NCBI GenBank assembly: GCA_963921795.1 | Contig: OY997642.1 | Span: 44,513,833-44,577,832 of the forward strand | Source: Nannobrachium achirus | Lineage: Eukaryota; Chordata; Actinopteri; Myctophiformes; Myctophidae | Direction of reading: 5' to 3' | Length of the DNA stretch: 64,000 nt | In this document: in pieces, positions 32,965 to 44,109 of the stretch | Layout: each line of letters opens with the position of its first letter | Position numbering within the stretch: the first letter of the stretch is position 1 | Program-made: the position numbers and the translations under genes | Notes under the pieces: generated by a model | What the model was told of the DNA's origin: nothing | The model's input: the letters and a program-made list of their open reading frames with translations, nothing else | Databases searched by the model: none

Positions 32965-34461
32965 TTCGGTTCCTTTCTACTCCTACATACTTAGTGAGAA
33001 AATGAAAATAAAAACATCAATGTGTTCAGCTTACTGTGGCGACGTGTGCTATTACTTTTTACAGCAATCGGCCAAATGGTGGCGCTGTAGGAAGCCTTCG
33101 AAAGTGCGAACTTTGAACAGGTATAGCTCATGCTCTGTTATACGTACAGCCATGAAACCTGTATACACGTATGCGTCTCCTCATGCCGAACAATTTTTAC
33201 GCTCTGACTTTTGACCTCTGATCTTTAGATCCCTCAGAATTTGGAATTATATGAAAAACAGTAAAAATCTATCTCCTCCTGGGATCTTTGCGATACGCGC
33301 ATGAAACTTTTTTCACATGAACTTTGGACCAATACGGTCAAACTAGTCTCGGCGGATTTCTTTTAAAGTGAAATATATTTTATTAATAATTCAATCAATG
33401 TTGCGGTTTTATGCAAATTATTCTTCGGCCTCTAAATCATACATGCAAAGTTACACGTTCATGGCATTTGGCAAAGATGTGGAGGGTTAGTCAAAGTATC
33501 ACTGAAACCAATTTTATTCCAATCGGCCAAAGGGGGGCGCTATACGAAGCGTTTGAAAATTCAAACTTCAAACGGGCATAAGTCATGACTCGTTTCGTTT
33601 GAAGACATGCAACTTGTTACACGCGTGCTTTGACTCGAGCGGAAGACATCTGTGTCGTTGTTAAGTAAGCTCCGCCCCCCGATTTTCCGCCATATTGAGC
33701 AGTTTGTAAAACGCGTAAACCCGCTTTTATTCTGGAATTTTCACTCCACGTGCACAAAACTTTTTTTACGTGAACTTTGGACCGATATCTAAAGATCTGT
33801 CAGATCGGATTTCTTTAAAATTGAAACATGCTTTTTAAAATAAATTCAATGAATATTGCAGTTTTATGCAAATTATTCTTCTGCCTCTAAATCATACATG
33901 CAAAGTAACATGTTCATGGCATTTGGCAAAGATGTAGAGTGTTAGTCCAAATATCACTAAAACCAATCTTACCCCAATTGGCCAAAGGGGGGCGCTATAT
34001 CATTTTGAGCAGTTTGTGAAACGCTTAAACCCGTTAGGATTTATTTTTGCAATTTGCATGAAACATTCTACACACAATCTAATCTATTATCTAATATGCC
34101 TATGAAGTGCACACACACAAAAAAAATAATAATAATGAATATAGCTGCAAGCAGCGATAAAGTGGCCAAAGCCAAAAACACCTCAAATCATGAACACAGC
34201 CTGCAATGTGCGTGAAATCTTGCAAGCACATTCCCAATAGGTCAAGGAGCAGATACCACCCTTCTTACATTGGCCTGTTATAGCGCCACCAGCGGGTCAA
34301 CTTTTGCACAACACATTTTTGGAACAAAATGGACCAATCTTTGACGTCAGTAACGTCAAAGAGAGCACTGCCTGCGATCTTGACATTTTGTACTTTTATA
34401 GCCATTGTTTTCTGGCTTGAAGCGAGCCCACAATTGTTTCGAAGGAACAATATTTTTCTAG
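32965..34461 (+). mobile_element. Helentron-like tandem unit 6
   Basis: This 1497-bp unit is the most diverged of the seven, with substitutions and small deletions in its second half (for example around 33830-34130). The preceding linker contains GACAATATCTA, the reverse complement of the TAGATATTGTC found in other linkers. Confidence 0.65.
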
Positions 34462-34496
34462 TTTATCTATCAGTCAGTCAGACAGTAGACGGGAAC

Positions 34497-35999
34497 TTCG
34501 GTTCCTTTCTACTCCTACATACTTAGTGAGAAAATGAAAATAAAAACATCAATGTGTTCAGTTTACAGTGGCGAAGTGCGCTATTATTTTTTATAGCAAT
34601 CGGCCAAATGGTGGCGCTGTAGGAAGCCTTCGAAAGTGCGAACTTTGAACAGGTATAGCTCATGCTGTGTTATACATACAGCCATGAAACCTGTATACAC
34701 TTATGCGTCTCCTCATGCCGAACAACTTTTACCCTCTAACTTTTGACCTCTGACCTTTAGGTCTCCCACAATTCGGAATTATATGAAAAACAGTAAAAAT
34801 CTATCTCCTCCTGGGATTTTCGCGTCAAGTGCACAAAACTTTTTTCACATGAACTTTGGACCAATACGGTTAAACTAATCTCGGCGGATTTCTTTTAAAG
34901 TGAAATATAATTTTTTAATGATTCAATCAATATTGCGGTTTTATGCAAATTATTCTTCGGCCTCTAAATCATACATGCAAAGTTACACGTTCATGGCATT
35001 TGGCAAAGATGTGGAGGGTTAGTCAAAGTATCACTGAAACCAATTTTATTCCAATCGGCCAAAGGGGGGCGCTATACGAAGCGTCTGAAAATTCAAACTT
35101 CAAACGGGCATAAGTCATGACTCGTTTCGTTTGAAGACATGCAACTTGTTACACGCGTGCTTTGACTCAAGCGGAAGACATCTGTGTCGTTGTTAAGTAA
35201 GCTCCGCCCTTTAATTTTCCGCCATTTTGAGCAGTTTGTAAAACGCGTAAACCCGCTTTTATTCTGGAATTTTCACGTCACGTGCACAAAACTTTTTTTA
35301 CGTGAACTTTGGACCGATATCTAAAGATCTGTCAGATCGGATTTCTTTAACATTGAAACATGCTTTTTTAAATAATTCAAACAATATTGCATTTTTATGC
35401 AAATTATTCTTCTGCCTCTAAAACATACATGCAAAGTCACATTTTCATGACAAAATAGTGTAGAGGGTTAGTTCAAATATCACTGAAACCAATCTTACCC
35501 CAAATGGCCAAAGGGGGGCGCTATATAATTTTGAGCAGTTTGTAAAACGCTTAAACCCGTTTTTATTCTAGGATTTTTTTTGCAATTTGCATGAAACATT
35601 CTACACGCAATCTAAGGACCTTTATCTAACATGCCTATGAAGTGCACACAAAAAAATTATAAAATAATAATAATAAATATAGCTGCAAGCAGCGATAAAG
35701 TGTCCAAAGCCAAAAACACCTCAAATCATGAACACAGCCTGGGATGTGCGTGAAATCTTGCAAGCACATTCCCAATAGGTCAAGGAACAGATACCAACCT
35801 TCTCACATTGGCCTGTTATAGCGCCACCAGTGGGTCAACTTTTGCACAACACATTTTTGGAACAAAATGGACCAATCTTTGACGTCAGTAACGTCAAAGA
35901 GAGCAATGCCTGCGATCTTGACATTTTGTGCTTTTATAGCCATTGTTTTCTGGCTTGAAGCGAGCCCACAATTGTTTCGAAGGAACAATATTTTTCTAG
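34497..35999 (+). mobile_element. Helentron-like tandem unit 7
   Basis: This 1503-bp unit joins a unit-3/4-type GCGTCAAGTGCAC word to a unit-1-type ACCAATACGGTTAAACTAAT block, so it is a mosaic. It ends CTAG followed by TTATTATTATTATTATG and unrelated DNA, which marks the end of the array. Confidence 0.65.
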
Positions 36000-36079
36000 T
36001 TATTATTATTATTATGACTTCAAAGGCAAGCCACCATGTACAATATATGGAATTCAGGATCTATACCAATACTTTATGA

Positions 36080-36270
36080 ACATCCAACTGAACTTATAGC
36101 AACCCACAGCACATGCAACCTGAAAAGCATTGCTTGAGTCACCAACAACGCATGCAACCTGAAAAGCAACGTTTTAACCAAATGAAAAACTGAACGCAAC
36201 CCAAAGCACATGTAACCTGTAAAACACCGCTTGCGTCACCCGCAACACATGCAACCTGAAAAGCAGTGTC
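36080..36270 (+). repeat. Short tandem repeat around GCATGCAACCTGAAAAGCA
   Basis: The word CACATGCAACCTGAAAAGCA or a close variant recurs five times (about 36108, 36149, 36208, 36246), alternating with CTTGAGTCACC or CTTGCGTCACC. No coding signal was seen. Confidence 0.65.
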
Positions 36271-36508
36271 GTGGCCAAATGACATGTTACCAAATTCCTG
36301 AATTTCCCAGATGTTCAACGTTATGGCTTTTAAAATCTTTGAGTGTAAACCAACCAAAACCAAAGGACCTTAACTCCACCTACCAATTCTGTAAAGTAGG
36401 ATAGGGTTTCTCTAGGGTTCAGGGCTAGTAAGGGGTTTTGCTTCCCCATGGGGCTTCTGTCAGAAAGCCAAGAGGAGTGTGGGTTCCATTTTGTTATGGT
36501 TTTATTTA

Positions 36509-37310
36509 TCAGATATGCATAACAGTTCTAGGAGCCTCCAGGCCAGAGCTCTCCAGGAGGTGTTGGTGCTTCTGCTGCTGAACTGGGACTAACTGAGTGA
36601 AACACTTGGGCAGTATATATAGGGGAAGACTGATTGGTTGTGAGTGAGTGCAGGTGTGGTGAATTGGAACAGGTGAGGGGTGGAGCATGTACTGATGATG
36701 ATGAGCCAGGGGGTGGGGTTGCTGTCCAATGTGAATCTTTTGTACAGCCGCCCCAAATACGACAGTATTTAACTCCAAAAAAGTCATATTGGCAGCAAGG
36801 ATTGGTACCGCCGCCCCATGAAACAACTGGGTACTGGGGGGGCTCAGGTGGTGGAGGTAACCAAGGAGGGCTGGTTGCTGGAGGCGGAGACTGAGGTGAG
36901 GGAGGAGGAGCTGGCGGTGGGGCCCGAGGCGCTGGAGGCGGAGCTGACGGAGGAGGAGGAGGACTAGTGGCTGCTGTAGGAGGAGGAGGAGCCCTGGGCG
37001 CTGCCGTAGGAGGCGAGGCAGGAAGTGAAGCCTGGGGCAAAGGAGGCGAGGAGACTTGAGGTGGTGGAGCCCGGGGCGCCGGAGGCGAGGAGACTTGAGG
37101 AGGTATAGCTTTGGCGCCAGAGGCGAGGAGACTTGAGGAGGTGGAGCCCGGGGCGCCGGAGGCGAGGAGACTTGAGGAGGTGGAGCCCGGGGCGCCGGAG
37201 GCGAGGAGACTTGAGGAGGTATAGCCCGGGGCACCGGAGGCGAGGAGACTTGAGGAGGTGGAGACTTGAGGAGGTGGAGCCCGGGGCGCCGGAAGCGAGG
37301 AGACTTAAGA
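36509..37310 (-). CDS. Proline-rich minus-strand frames with 39-bp repeats
   Basis: Two overlapping minus-strand frames are open. One reads PPAPRAPPPQVSS repeats. The other leads from Pro/Ala repeats into a less repetitive part, YPVVSWGGGTNPCCQYDFFG and VKYCRIWGGC, which looks more protein-like and may mark the true frame. At 37040-37300 a 39-bp unit (GAGGAGACTTGAGGAGGTGG plus AGCCCGGGGCGCCGGAGGC) is repeated about seven times. A minus-strand AATAAA lies at about 36505. It resembles the APQAPP exon at 6240-6406 in style. I do not recognise a family, and expression is unproven. Confidence 0.35.
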
Positions 37311-37394
37311 ACAAGTTTATTTGTGTGTGTAATTTTTAATTTTTAATTTAAAACATTTTTAGTTTTTACACACATACAACAATTAATTTTAGGT

Positions 37395-37475
37395 GGGGGG
37401 GGGGGGGGGTCCTCTTCAACTGAAGGGTGGGGATGGGGGTCCTCTTCAACTGAAGGGTGGGGATGGGGGTTCTGT
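37395..37475 (+). repeat. G tract plus 33-bp duplication
   Basis: A run of 13-14 G is followed by two copies of GGTCCTCTTCAACTGAAGGG with TGGGGATGGG. Confidence 0.8.
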
Positions 37476-37585
37476 CATCTGTCCATCTGTAGGGTAGAAT
37501 AGAGGGTTAAAAAGCTGCAAAAAAGGTGAAGTGGGAAGGTGGAATATATACATTTCTGTTGTTATAAGAAAATGACTTTACTTAC

Positions 37586-37719
37586 TCTCAAAAGGAATTC
37601 ACAACCAATTTTATTGTCTGGCCTGGCGGGGGTGGGACGGGAACTGTGGGGGGAGGGGCTCCATCCCGTGGGAGGGGCTGGAGCTCGGGGAGTAGCACTT
37701 CCCCTGGTGGGAGGAGGGC
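37586..37719 (-). CDS. Possible proline-rich exon
   Basis: The acceptor TACTCCTGCAG and donor GTAAGTAAAG enclose a frame LLPPGEVLLPELQPLPRDGA and PPPTVPVPPPPGQTIKL that meets a stop just before the donor. Phase agrees with the small exon at 38497-38543. It may belong with the Pro-rich frames at 36.5-37.3 kb. Confidence 0.25.
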
Positions 37720-37812
37720 CTGCAGGAGTATTAAAAAAGCGCTACATTTCTGATAGTATTGTTCATCATTGTTTTAAAGAGTGTTTGCTTAGTAACAGGG
37801 GTTTCTCTAGCT

Positions 37813-37875
37813 CAGGGGTAGGCAACCTTAGGCACGCGTGCCAAAAGTGGCACAGGGGAGGGTGATCACTGGCAC
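37813..37875 (+). mobile_element. hAT-type left end
   Basis: The text CAGGGGTAGGCAACCTTAGG then CACGCGTGCCA is a common hAT terminus style. A matching right end was not found in the next 650 bases. Confidence 0.5.
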
Positions 37876-38496
37876 ACTGGCATTAATCATTACAATGACA
37901 TGATGTGAAAGAAAGTATTTAAAGATGGGGTGCCATGATTTTCCCCCCTCTAAAACATGATTATCAACTATTATGATTATACTAGGAGGAAGATTTTTTC
38001 CCCCAAAAAAAGTGTACAGAAAGAGTTAAAATTAGGTTTTTATGTGGCCACACCCACCAGTTCATGAAGTAAGCCTGGTTGTCATGGAAGGTGGTGACCC
38101 ACCCACAGTGTTGGGTGAATGGTAATTAGGGGAGGGGATGATTATATGATGTAATTGTATCTGTGTTTTGGACCGGCACTTTTGAACCACAAGGTAGCAG
38201 CCTCCAGGAAAAAAAAAACAAATAGAAAGGGAATACATAATTGCTCATAACAACCACACTAGGGGGTATAATGAAGTACCTCCTAGACACATGAAAACCA
38301 GAAAAAAGTACAAAACTAATGGCACCCCCTCTTTAAGATGGGAGGGGGGGGGGATATGTTTGTTATGTATGTGGGAAATCAAAATCTGTTATTTAATATT
38401 TTGATGTGGGGTCATTAAAGATATGGCTGATTTCAAATGTGTTTTTTTATTGTGCAATTAAACAAATAAAAAAAATCATGTTGTGTTCAAACTTAC

Positions 38497-38543
38497 CCAG
38501 ATATAATCAAATTTTAATTCTGTTGGTGGCAGACCATCTTCGT
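38497..38543 (-). CDS. Possible 47-bp exon (DEDGLPPTELKFDYIW)
   Basis: Acceptor TTTTTCATCCCTCAG and donor GTAAGTTTG are both good. The frame codes for DEDGLPPTELKFDYIW. The acidic start and aromatic end do not identify a family. Confidence 0.3.
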
Positions 38544-38820
38544 CTGAGGGATGAAAAATTATGAAAAGGTTAATATGATGCTTGATGATGCATGTTTCAT
38601 TGTTAAAGAATACAGCTCTAGTAGCCAGATATGCTCTCTCAGACGGTTTTTGAATGGCTTTTTTGGAGCTGTGTGGAACACAAGCTACCCTATACGTGGC
38701 CGTGTGTGTAGGTATGTGGGTATGTGGGTGGGTCTGTGGGTCTGTATGTAGCCTGTATGTAGTAACCCTGGGTGACCAGAGAGGTGCTGTTGAGTCTAGC
38801 CTGCCCTGAGCATCAACTGC

Positions 38821-38821
38821 A

Positions 38822-38872
<51 letters not shown>
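38821..38872. repeat. (CA)n microsatellite
   Basis: About 25 uninterrupted CA units. Confidence 0.97.
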
Positions 38873-38873
<1 letters not shown>

Positions 38874-39194
38874 CTCCACTTCGAACAGAGGTTCGATTTT
38901 TTTCTGTGCTATCCTGTAGCCCAATCAGGGACCAGCATTTCTGGCAACGTCATTATTGACAGCCAATGTGGGATCAGCATTCCTGGTGATGTCACTGGTA
39001 TCACCATTGGTGATGCCAGTGGTGAGCGCACCTTAGTAGGCCATATGGCCTACTTGTGCACATGACGCAAGTTGGCACCTCGACAGAGTGCAGTTCAAGT
39101 TGATATTTTTTGTTTTTGTTGCATTCCTAAGCCTAATAATATGATGACCAGTGGTTCCCTATGGAGATACAAAGGCCTCCTTTGTTCCCAATAG

Positions 39195-39372
39195 TGTGTG
39201 CCAGCGGCTACGTCATTGTAGTCCTTAGCGGCCATTTCTTGGGTCAAAACACAGGTGTTTCAATTGTTTGATTGCATAGAACTAATGCTTTACTCCAATC
39301 AGAACACCTGTGTAAGGCTGTGTTTACCCAAGAAATGGCCGCTCTTAGAACTACATTTGGCACACCCTATGG
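39195..39372. mobile_element. Short inverted-repeat MITE
   Basis: The left arm (GTGTGCCAGCGG, then AGCGGCCATTTCTTGGG and ACACAGGTGTT) is mirrored on the right (CACAGGTGTT reversed, GCGGCCATTTCTTGGG reversed, TGGCACAC). The words CCCTATGGAGA outside both arms (about 39159 and 39368) may be a direct duplication of flanking DNA. Confidence 0.6.
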
Positions 39373-39611
39373 AGACAAAAAGAGACTCCATGAAGATCCA
39401 TGAAGTCTCTGTGGGGTGAGTGGGGTGAGTAATCAATTTAAAAAAGTCATTTTTGGGGTGAAATATCCCTTTAAAGTAAATTAAAAATACTTTTTGTTTT
39501 ATGTTATACTATGAATAACATCTTAGTGTTTTGCCAATTATTTGAGGGCCCACTTGTATTACCCTCTCAAGCAGGGCCCACTGTTTGAGAATCGCTGCAT
39601 TCGGCCAAGGA

Positions 39612-39954
39612 TAGGGCTGTCACGATTATGACATTTTACATGACGATTAATTTTCACTCAAATAATTGCGATTAACGATTTAATTGAGTTTCTGTTGTTG
39701 ACAATTACATTCCTGTTTGGCTTCTAGGCTTTGAAGTTGCACATGGGAATTACTTACATATTTGACAACGTTATAGGCTACTTGAAGAAGAACATTGATA
39801 GTGGAAATAGCCGAACTACAAGCTCACAACGCGGAAGATCTGCTATTTCCAATATTTTTGGAGATGTTTGAGAATATGAACATTTTCAACATGTAAACGA
39901 TTATGTCAAAAATAATTGCGATTAGATGATTATGTAATAATTGTGACAGCCCTA
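39612..39954. mobile_element. hAT MITE, 343 bp, with perfect 8-bp duplication
   Basis: The left end TAGGGCTGTCACGATTATGA and the reversed right end TAGGGCTGTCACAATTATTA are flanked by GCCAAGGA at 39604-39611 and 39955-39962. Repeated AATTGCGATTA words lie near both ends. A palindromic hairpin copy (39803-39850) lies inside. The element is inserted in an older hAT-like remnant (GTTTGAGAATCGCTG on the left, CATGTTGAGATTGAGAACCA on the right). Confidence 0.85.
39803..39850. repeat. Palindromic hairpin element, 48 bp
   Basis: The arms GGAAATAGC and GCTATTTCC enclose CGAACTACAAGCTCACAACG and CGGAAGATCT. Only part of the inner right arm remains. Confidence 0.6.
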
Positions 39955-40118
39955 GCCAAGGACCCCCATTTGAAGGCCTGGTGGTCCCTGGACCCCATGT
40001 TGAGATTGAGAACCAATGATGTAAGTTAATTTGCGGTTAACCATCCCTTTAACTCACGACCATGGTATGATCACATGGTATAGAGCAGGGGTTTTCAAAG
40101 TGGGTGATGGGGCACCCT

Positions 40119-40191
40119 TTGCCTGGCTGCAAGCGTCAGACTCTTCACACACTACAGGGGGTGGTAATGTGCGGACTGATTTATCAGGCTA
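40119..40191. mobile_element. 73-bp member of a 9-bp-duplication family, nested in a hAT
   Basis: It starts TTGCCTGGCTGCAAGCGTCA and ends GACTGATTTATCAGGCTA, with GGGCACCCT on both sides (40110-40118 and 40192-40200). The same ends, and the word CAGGGGGTGGTAATGTG near the right end, are shared with the 548-bp copy at 41240-41787. Confidence 0.7.
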
Positions 40192-40480
40192 GGGCACCCT
40201 GGGGTGCCGTGACGGCAGTCCAGGGGTGCCGCGAGATAATTTCATAATATTTGGAATTTATTTGGACACTTGAAAACATATTTAGTATCATTTTAAACTA
40301 TAGTACAAAGTTATTTTCAGTCAGTTCTAACCAAAAATGGCTATTATCTCAACTTTTTCCTCGCAACATAATCACTAAAATATCGTCACTGTTGGGCAGA
40401 AACCTTGTATCTCCAAGTTTCAGATGTGTACGTCTTTTGGTAAAGCAAAGCCCTGCTTCATCATACAAGACTGTCGCACA

Positions 40481-40536
40481 AAACTAGTGAAAACAGCCGA
40501 TCTACAAGCACACAGATCTGCTGTTTTCACTAGTTT
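40481..40536. repeat. Palindromic hairpin element, nearly perfect short form
   Basis: AAACTAGTGAAAACAGC and its exact inverse GCTGTTTTCACTAGTTT enclose CGATCTACAAGCACACAGAT. Here the outer stem differs from the AAAAATAG stem of other copies, although the core is the same. Confidence 0.75.
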
Positions 40537-40849
40537 ACTACATTTTATAGATGATAAATACAAAACGAACAGTTTTGGACACACAAGGTTTCCACCCGAC
40601 AACAACGATATGCTGGGAGTGAAAATTATAATGTAAAAAAAGTATTCATGGGGTGCCCTGAGACAAAAAGGTTTGGGAACCCCTGGTATAGAGCACAGAT
40701 TCTATAGACCAAATACAATACATAACAAAACAATATGTATACAGACATTATTTGAATAGGGGAAGAACGTTCAGAAAAGCACACAATAACTTTTGGCTTG
40801 TCCGATTGCAGTAATAAAATCAATTGCAACATAGATGGGTGAGTTAAAT

Positions 40850-41200
40850 AGTAATTGGCAGGTATTTGTGTCTAAAGTATTCATAATACTGGTGTTCTTA
40901 CACTCAAACAAAACATGAAACTCATCCCCAACTTAGTTTTCCTTACATAAATTGCATCTTCTTTCAAGCAACTTTGTATCTACCAAGTAACCTTTTTGGG
41001 ATTCTTGTGTTATTCACCATGAAATTACAAATAGCCTGTCCCTGTCAGTACTTATGGTTTTCACACATGAGGTATTTTACTTACTTAAACTTGTTTGAAC
41101 TCCACATACATGTCACACTTTTGCAAGAACTGATCTTTCAGCCTCTGTTGGAATTAGTTTCAGCCAGTCAATGTTACATTTCAGTCAGCCAAATTGACAA
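40850..41200 (-). pseudogene. LINE C-terminal remnant
   Basis: On the minus strand broken frames read RYLVDTKLLERRCNLCKEN and then VGDEFHVLFECKN. The C-x-x-C...D-E-x-H-x-L-F-x-C pattern is the zinc-knuckle-like end of many LINE polyproteins. Stops and frameshifts are present. Confidence 0.5.
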
Positions 41201-41239
41201 ACCTGCATATACACTTAACTTGTGAGACACATGGTGACC

Positions 41240-41787
41240 TTGCCTGACTGCTAGCGTCAGACTCAACACACCACACTACGTGGGGGGAGAGAGTCTGAGA
41301 TTTCGAGCAGACATTCTATTTCAGCGGGGGCGGGCTAAAGCCTATTGATGTCACACACACACACACACACACGCGCGACGGCGACGTGGCGTGACACTGC
41401 AAAAATATGTTATTTCTCATAACATATTATATGACTGCATGTTTACATAAAATAATACGAGTCGAGTCTGACTCCGCCATGACAGTTTTCACGGACCAAT
41501 CAGAGTCCACTAGACTCTCACGTGGGCAGAGGACACCAATCAGAGTCCACTAGTGAATCTCACGTGGGCCTACACTGCTCTGACGTGGGCAGAAGAGCTC
41601 TGTTTGGAGGGGGCTGGGACCGGAGCAGCCAAACCACGTGCCCCAAGCATACAACCCTGATTCGCCCATTCAATGCGCCCGCTCTTCAGGCGCGCTTGAA
41701 ATAAAATAAAATATGTCCAGGTTCAGTCCACACTACAAACCACCCACCAACAGGGGGTGGTGATGTGTGGACTGAAGTATCAGGCTA
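41240..41787. mobile_element. 548-bp element with 9-bp target duplication (MULE-like)
   Basis: The ends TTGCCTGACTGCTAGCGTCA and, reversed, TAGCCTGATACTTCAGTCC share T-GCCTGA. The duplication ATGGTGACC flanks it (41231-41239 and 41788-41796). Inside, ACCAATCAGAGTCCACTAG is repeated twice, each followed by CTCACGTGGGC. The 9-bp duplication fits Mutator-like elements, but the short terminal repeats leave the superfamily open. Confidence 0.7.
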
Positions 41788-42271
41788 ATGGTGACCTGTG
41801 TACACCTGTGTGGTTAAGCTGACAGTTACATTATTCAGCTCAATTTACTATCTTTGCCTTCAATCAACCTGGCCCAATAGCCAACTCTTTTTTTTTTTTT
41901 TTGGACTGAAATACAAATTGGGTATCTCCCCAACTCTCAATTGCACAGGTAGTTGTTTTTACTTTTAGCATGTACTTGAGGAATTTAAGTTGTCATTTTT
42001 CTAATCTTACATTTTGTTCAAACCCTGGCCCAGACTTCACTTGCATACCATAACTGGTGAAACCATCTTGTCAAAGAGGTCTAATGCAACACTTACTGGT
42101 ATCAAATGTTGTTATACATTTACAATGGATGAAGATAATCAATCTTAAATGAACCAATATAAGTTGTCTCCATTACAAACAAACTTCCAACTTCTAAATA
42201 TATTGTATGTGTTTTATTCTTTCTTTTATTTTTCTTCTTTATGAATTTCTTCTTATTTTTTTATTTGGCTA

Positions 42272-42660
42272 TTGATGTTATCCTCTGCATATACTGTGTT
42301 CTATTCAATGTTATATGAGATACAAGGTGGTTCCTGTGTAAATAAGCCAAAAAGCTTACTGGAATCTCCTTTAGTTGACCTTGGCTTGTACAGTCATCAT
42401 CTGTACCGCAAACTTCTAATAATGTTTTCAATCAATCAATCAATTCAGTTTGCTGGTGTCATCTTTTCTACATCCAAAAACTGGGACCTTTGTTTTTTCA
42501 CTATTAATCTTCAAAACAGAAACCACACATCTATAGTGCCTTCTGTAATCCCTCCTTTGTATTACGTAAATTCGTCTGTGTACAGTAATTGCATCATCAA
42601 AGTTGATACGGCAGTATGAGGTCGTTAATAAACAAAGAAAATGATAATGGCGACAGATTT
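42272..42660 (-). pseudogene. LINE reverse transcriptase remnant
   Basis: The minus-strand frame contains VLKINSEKTKVPVFGCRK, the conserved segment that follows the catalytic box in many LINE RTs. It is upstream, on the same strand, of the C-terminal remnant at 40850-41200, and the two are separated by the 548-bp insertion and decayed sequence. Confidence 0.45.
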
Positions 42661-42718
42661 TCCCCATTGACTCCTGCTAAACTCTGACTTCATGCCATTG
42701 ACAAAAAAAAACACGTGA

Positions 42719-43211
42719 TTTAAAGCTATTCTGTGTAAGTTGCTCAACTAGTGGTCAGTAGCGTTATAGCAAACCGCGGCCGCGTCTGTTTTTTCGGCCG
42801 TTTTTCGGCCGTTTTTCGCCGCGGACCGGGCCTTCAGACCACCGCGTCCGCCTCGCCTCGCCGAGACCTATCCATAGAGGTCTTTCGTGTCCCTCTACGA
42901 GCCTCGGTTGGGGAGATACATGCTAGACTCCTAGCCCATTGTAAACACTGCAGTGTATTAACTGAAGAGCTCGGCAGTGTATGATCTGGGCTTTGATTGG
43001 CCGGTAGGGAGACACGTGTACAGAATGATGCATATGAGTAATTTTGCTAACAGCCCCGGTCACGGCCACCAGGGCTCAGTAGAACACATATAAAGAAAAG
43101 GCTTTGGGAGCTGAAATGAACAGAGTGGGTGTTCTAAAACTTTAGAGATTTAATAATTAGGCCAATTTTAAGATTTGTTTTATTAAAAAAGTTACATAGT
43201 ATAGCTTTAAA
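42719..43211. mobile_element. MITE with CTTTAAAGCTAT inverted ends
   Basis: The left end TTTAAAGCTATTCTGTGTAA and the reversed right end CTTTAAAGCTATACTATGTA pair over about 20 bases. The interior is CpG-rich at 42760-42900 (GGCCGTTTTTCGGCCG twice) and then AT-rich. Target duplication is unclear. Confidence 0.6.
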
Positions 43212-44109
43212 GTTTTAATATTCCTATCACCATACATTTTCCCTTTGATACTTTTAACGGTTTTGTACCTTCCTGACTTATTCTAATGCCTTGCTGTATA
43301 CAGGCTAATCAATACAGGCTAATCAACAAATGTACCTTATAAGTAACAAAAAAGCTCCTCTTTTTAAAGCAAAATCCTGCCAGGTTTTTCCTCAAGATAG
43401 TATTCTCCTCTAGCCTGACACTCAGCCTGAATTGACATTTCGTTTCACTTCATTATTCAGTCTGAAGTCAGTTCCGCCCACAGCCTTTGCAGGGATGGGC
43501 GTTGCCAAAATGAGGCACTGTTCAGCGATTGGTTCATCGATCAACACATGACATAGTGTTGTTATGTGTGCCTGGCTGGCTAGTGGCTAACCTGTTGCTT
43601 GCTAGTGCTACTTGCTAACCAAAGAAACAGTCAGAATAGGAGCACTACGAACTAGTAATCAAACACAACATAACATGCCTGCTACTGGTGTTTCATAGCG
43701 AGATCGATACGATCGCATTTTACCGCAATTTACCGCATTTTACCGCGACACGATGTGCGGTACGGTACGGCGGCGGCGCTGGTGTACTTGGAAACACACA
43801 TGAGTTCTGGGAAACCCCCACCCACGCTGATCACAAGACGCTGATTCACGACGCTGATTCGCCCGTTTGGATTTTCAACCGAGGCAGGCCTCCTCATTGA
43901 GAGCGATTCTAGACCTGAATCGCCGAAACAAAAAAATTAAAGGGGTGTGGCTAGCGATTCAGGGTCTGGAACTAGGCTGAGTCTCCTCACAAACCTTGCA
44001 TATTTTTAAAAGCATCCCTTTCTTGCATATGGGCATTTATATAAAATGGTGGAAAGTAAGTCCATTTATACTCACAACATGTCTCGTCGCCCGATGAAAT
44101 ATATGTGAG

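Larger units (their letters stand above)
40086..40685. mobile_element. hAT element, 600 bp, with perfect 8-bp duplication
   Basis: The left end CAGGGGTTTTCAAAGTG and the reversed right end CAGGGGTTCCCAAACC are flanked by GTATAGAG at 40078-40085 and 40686-40693. Words GGGGCACCC and GGGGTGCC repeat near both ends. It carries a nested 73-bp element (40119-40191) and a palindromic hairpin copy (40481-40536). No transposase is encoded. Confidence 0.85.

Noticed and set aside
25730..35988. Conserved 61-64 codon frames repeated in each 1.5-kb unit on both strands
   Set aside because: They recur only because the units are nearly identical. They overlap on opposite strands, vary in length between units and have no domain-like pattern or start context.
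37813..38460. Complete hAT element starting CAGGGGTAGGCAACC
   Set aside because: No inverse end or 8-bp duplication could be found, so only the left end is annotated.
43412..43983. A third member of the 9-bp-duplication family (TAGCCTGACACTC to GGAACTAGGCTGA)
   Set aside because: The left end resembles the family, but the flanks CTTCTCCTC-like and GTCTCCTC do not form an exact duplication and the interior is not similar.
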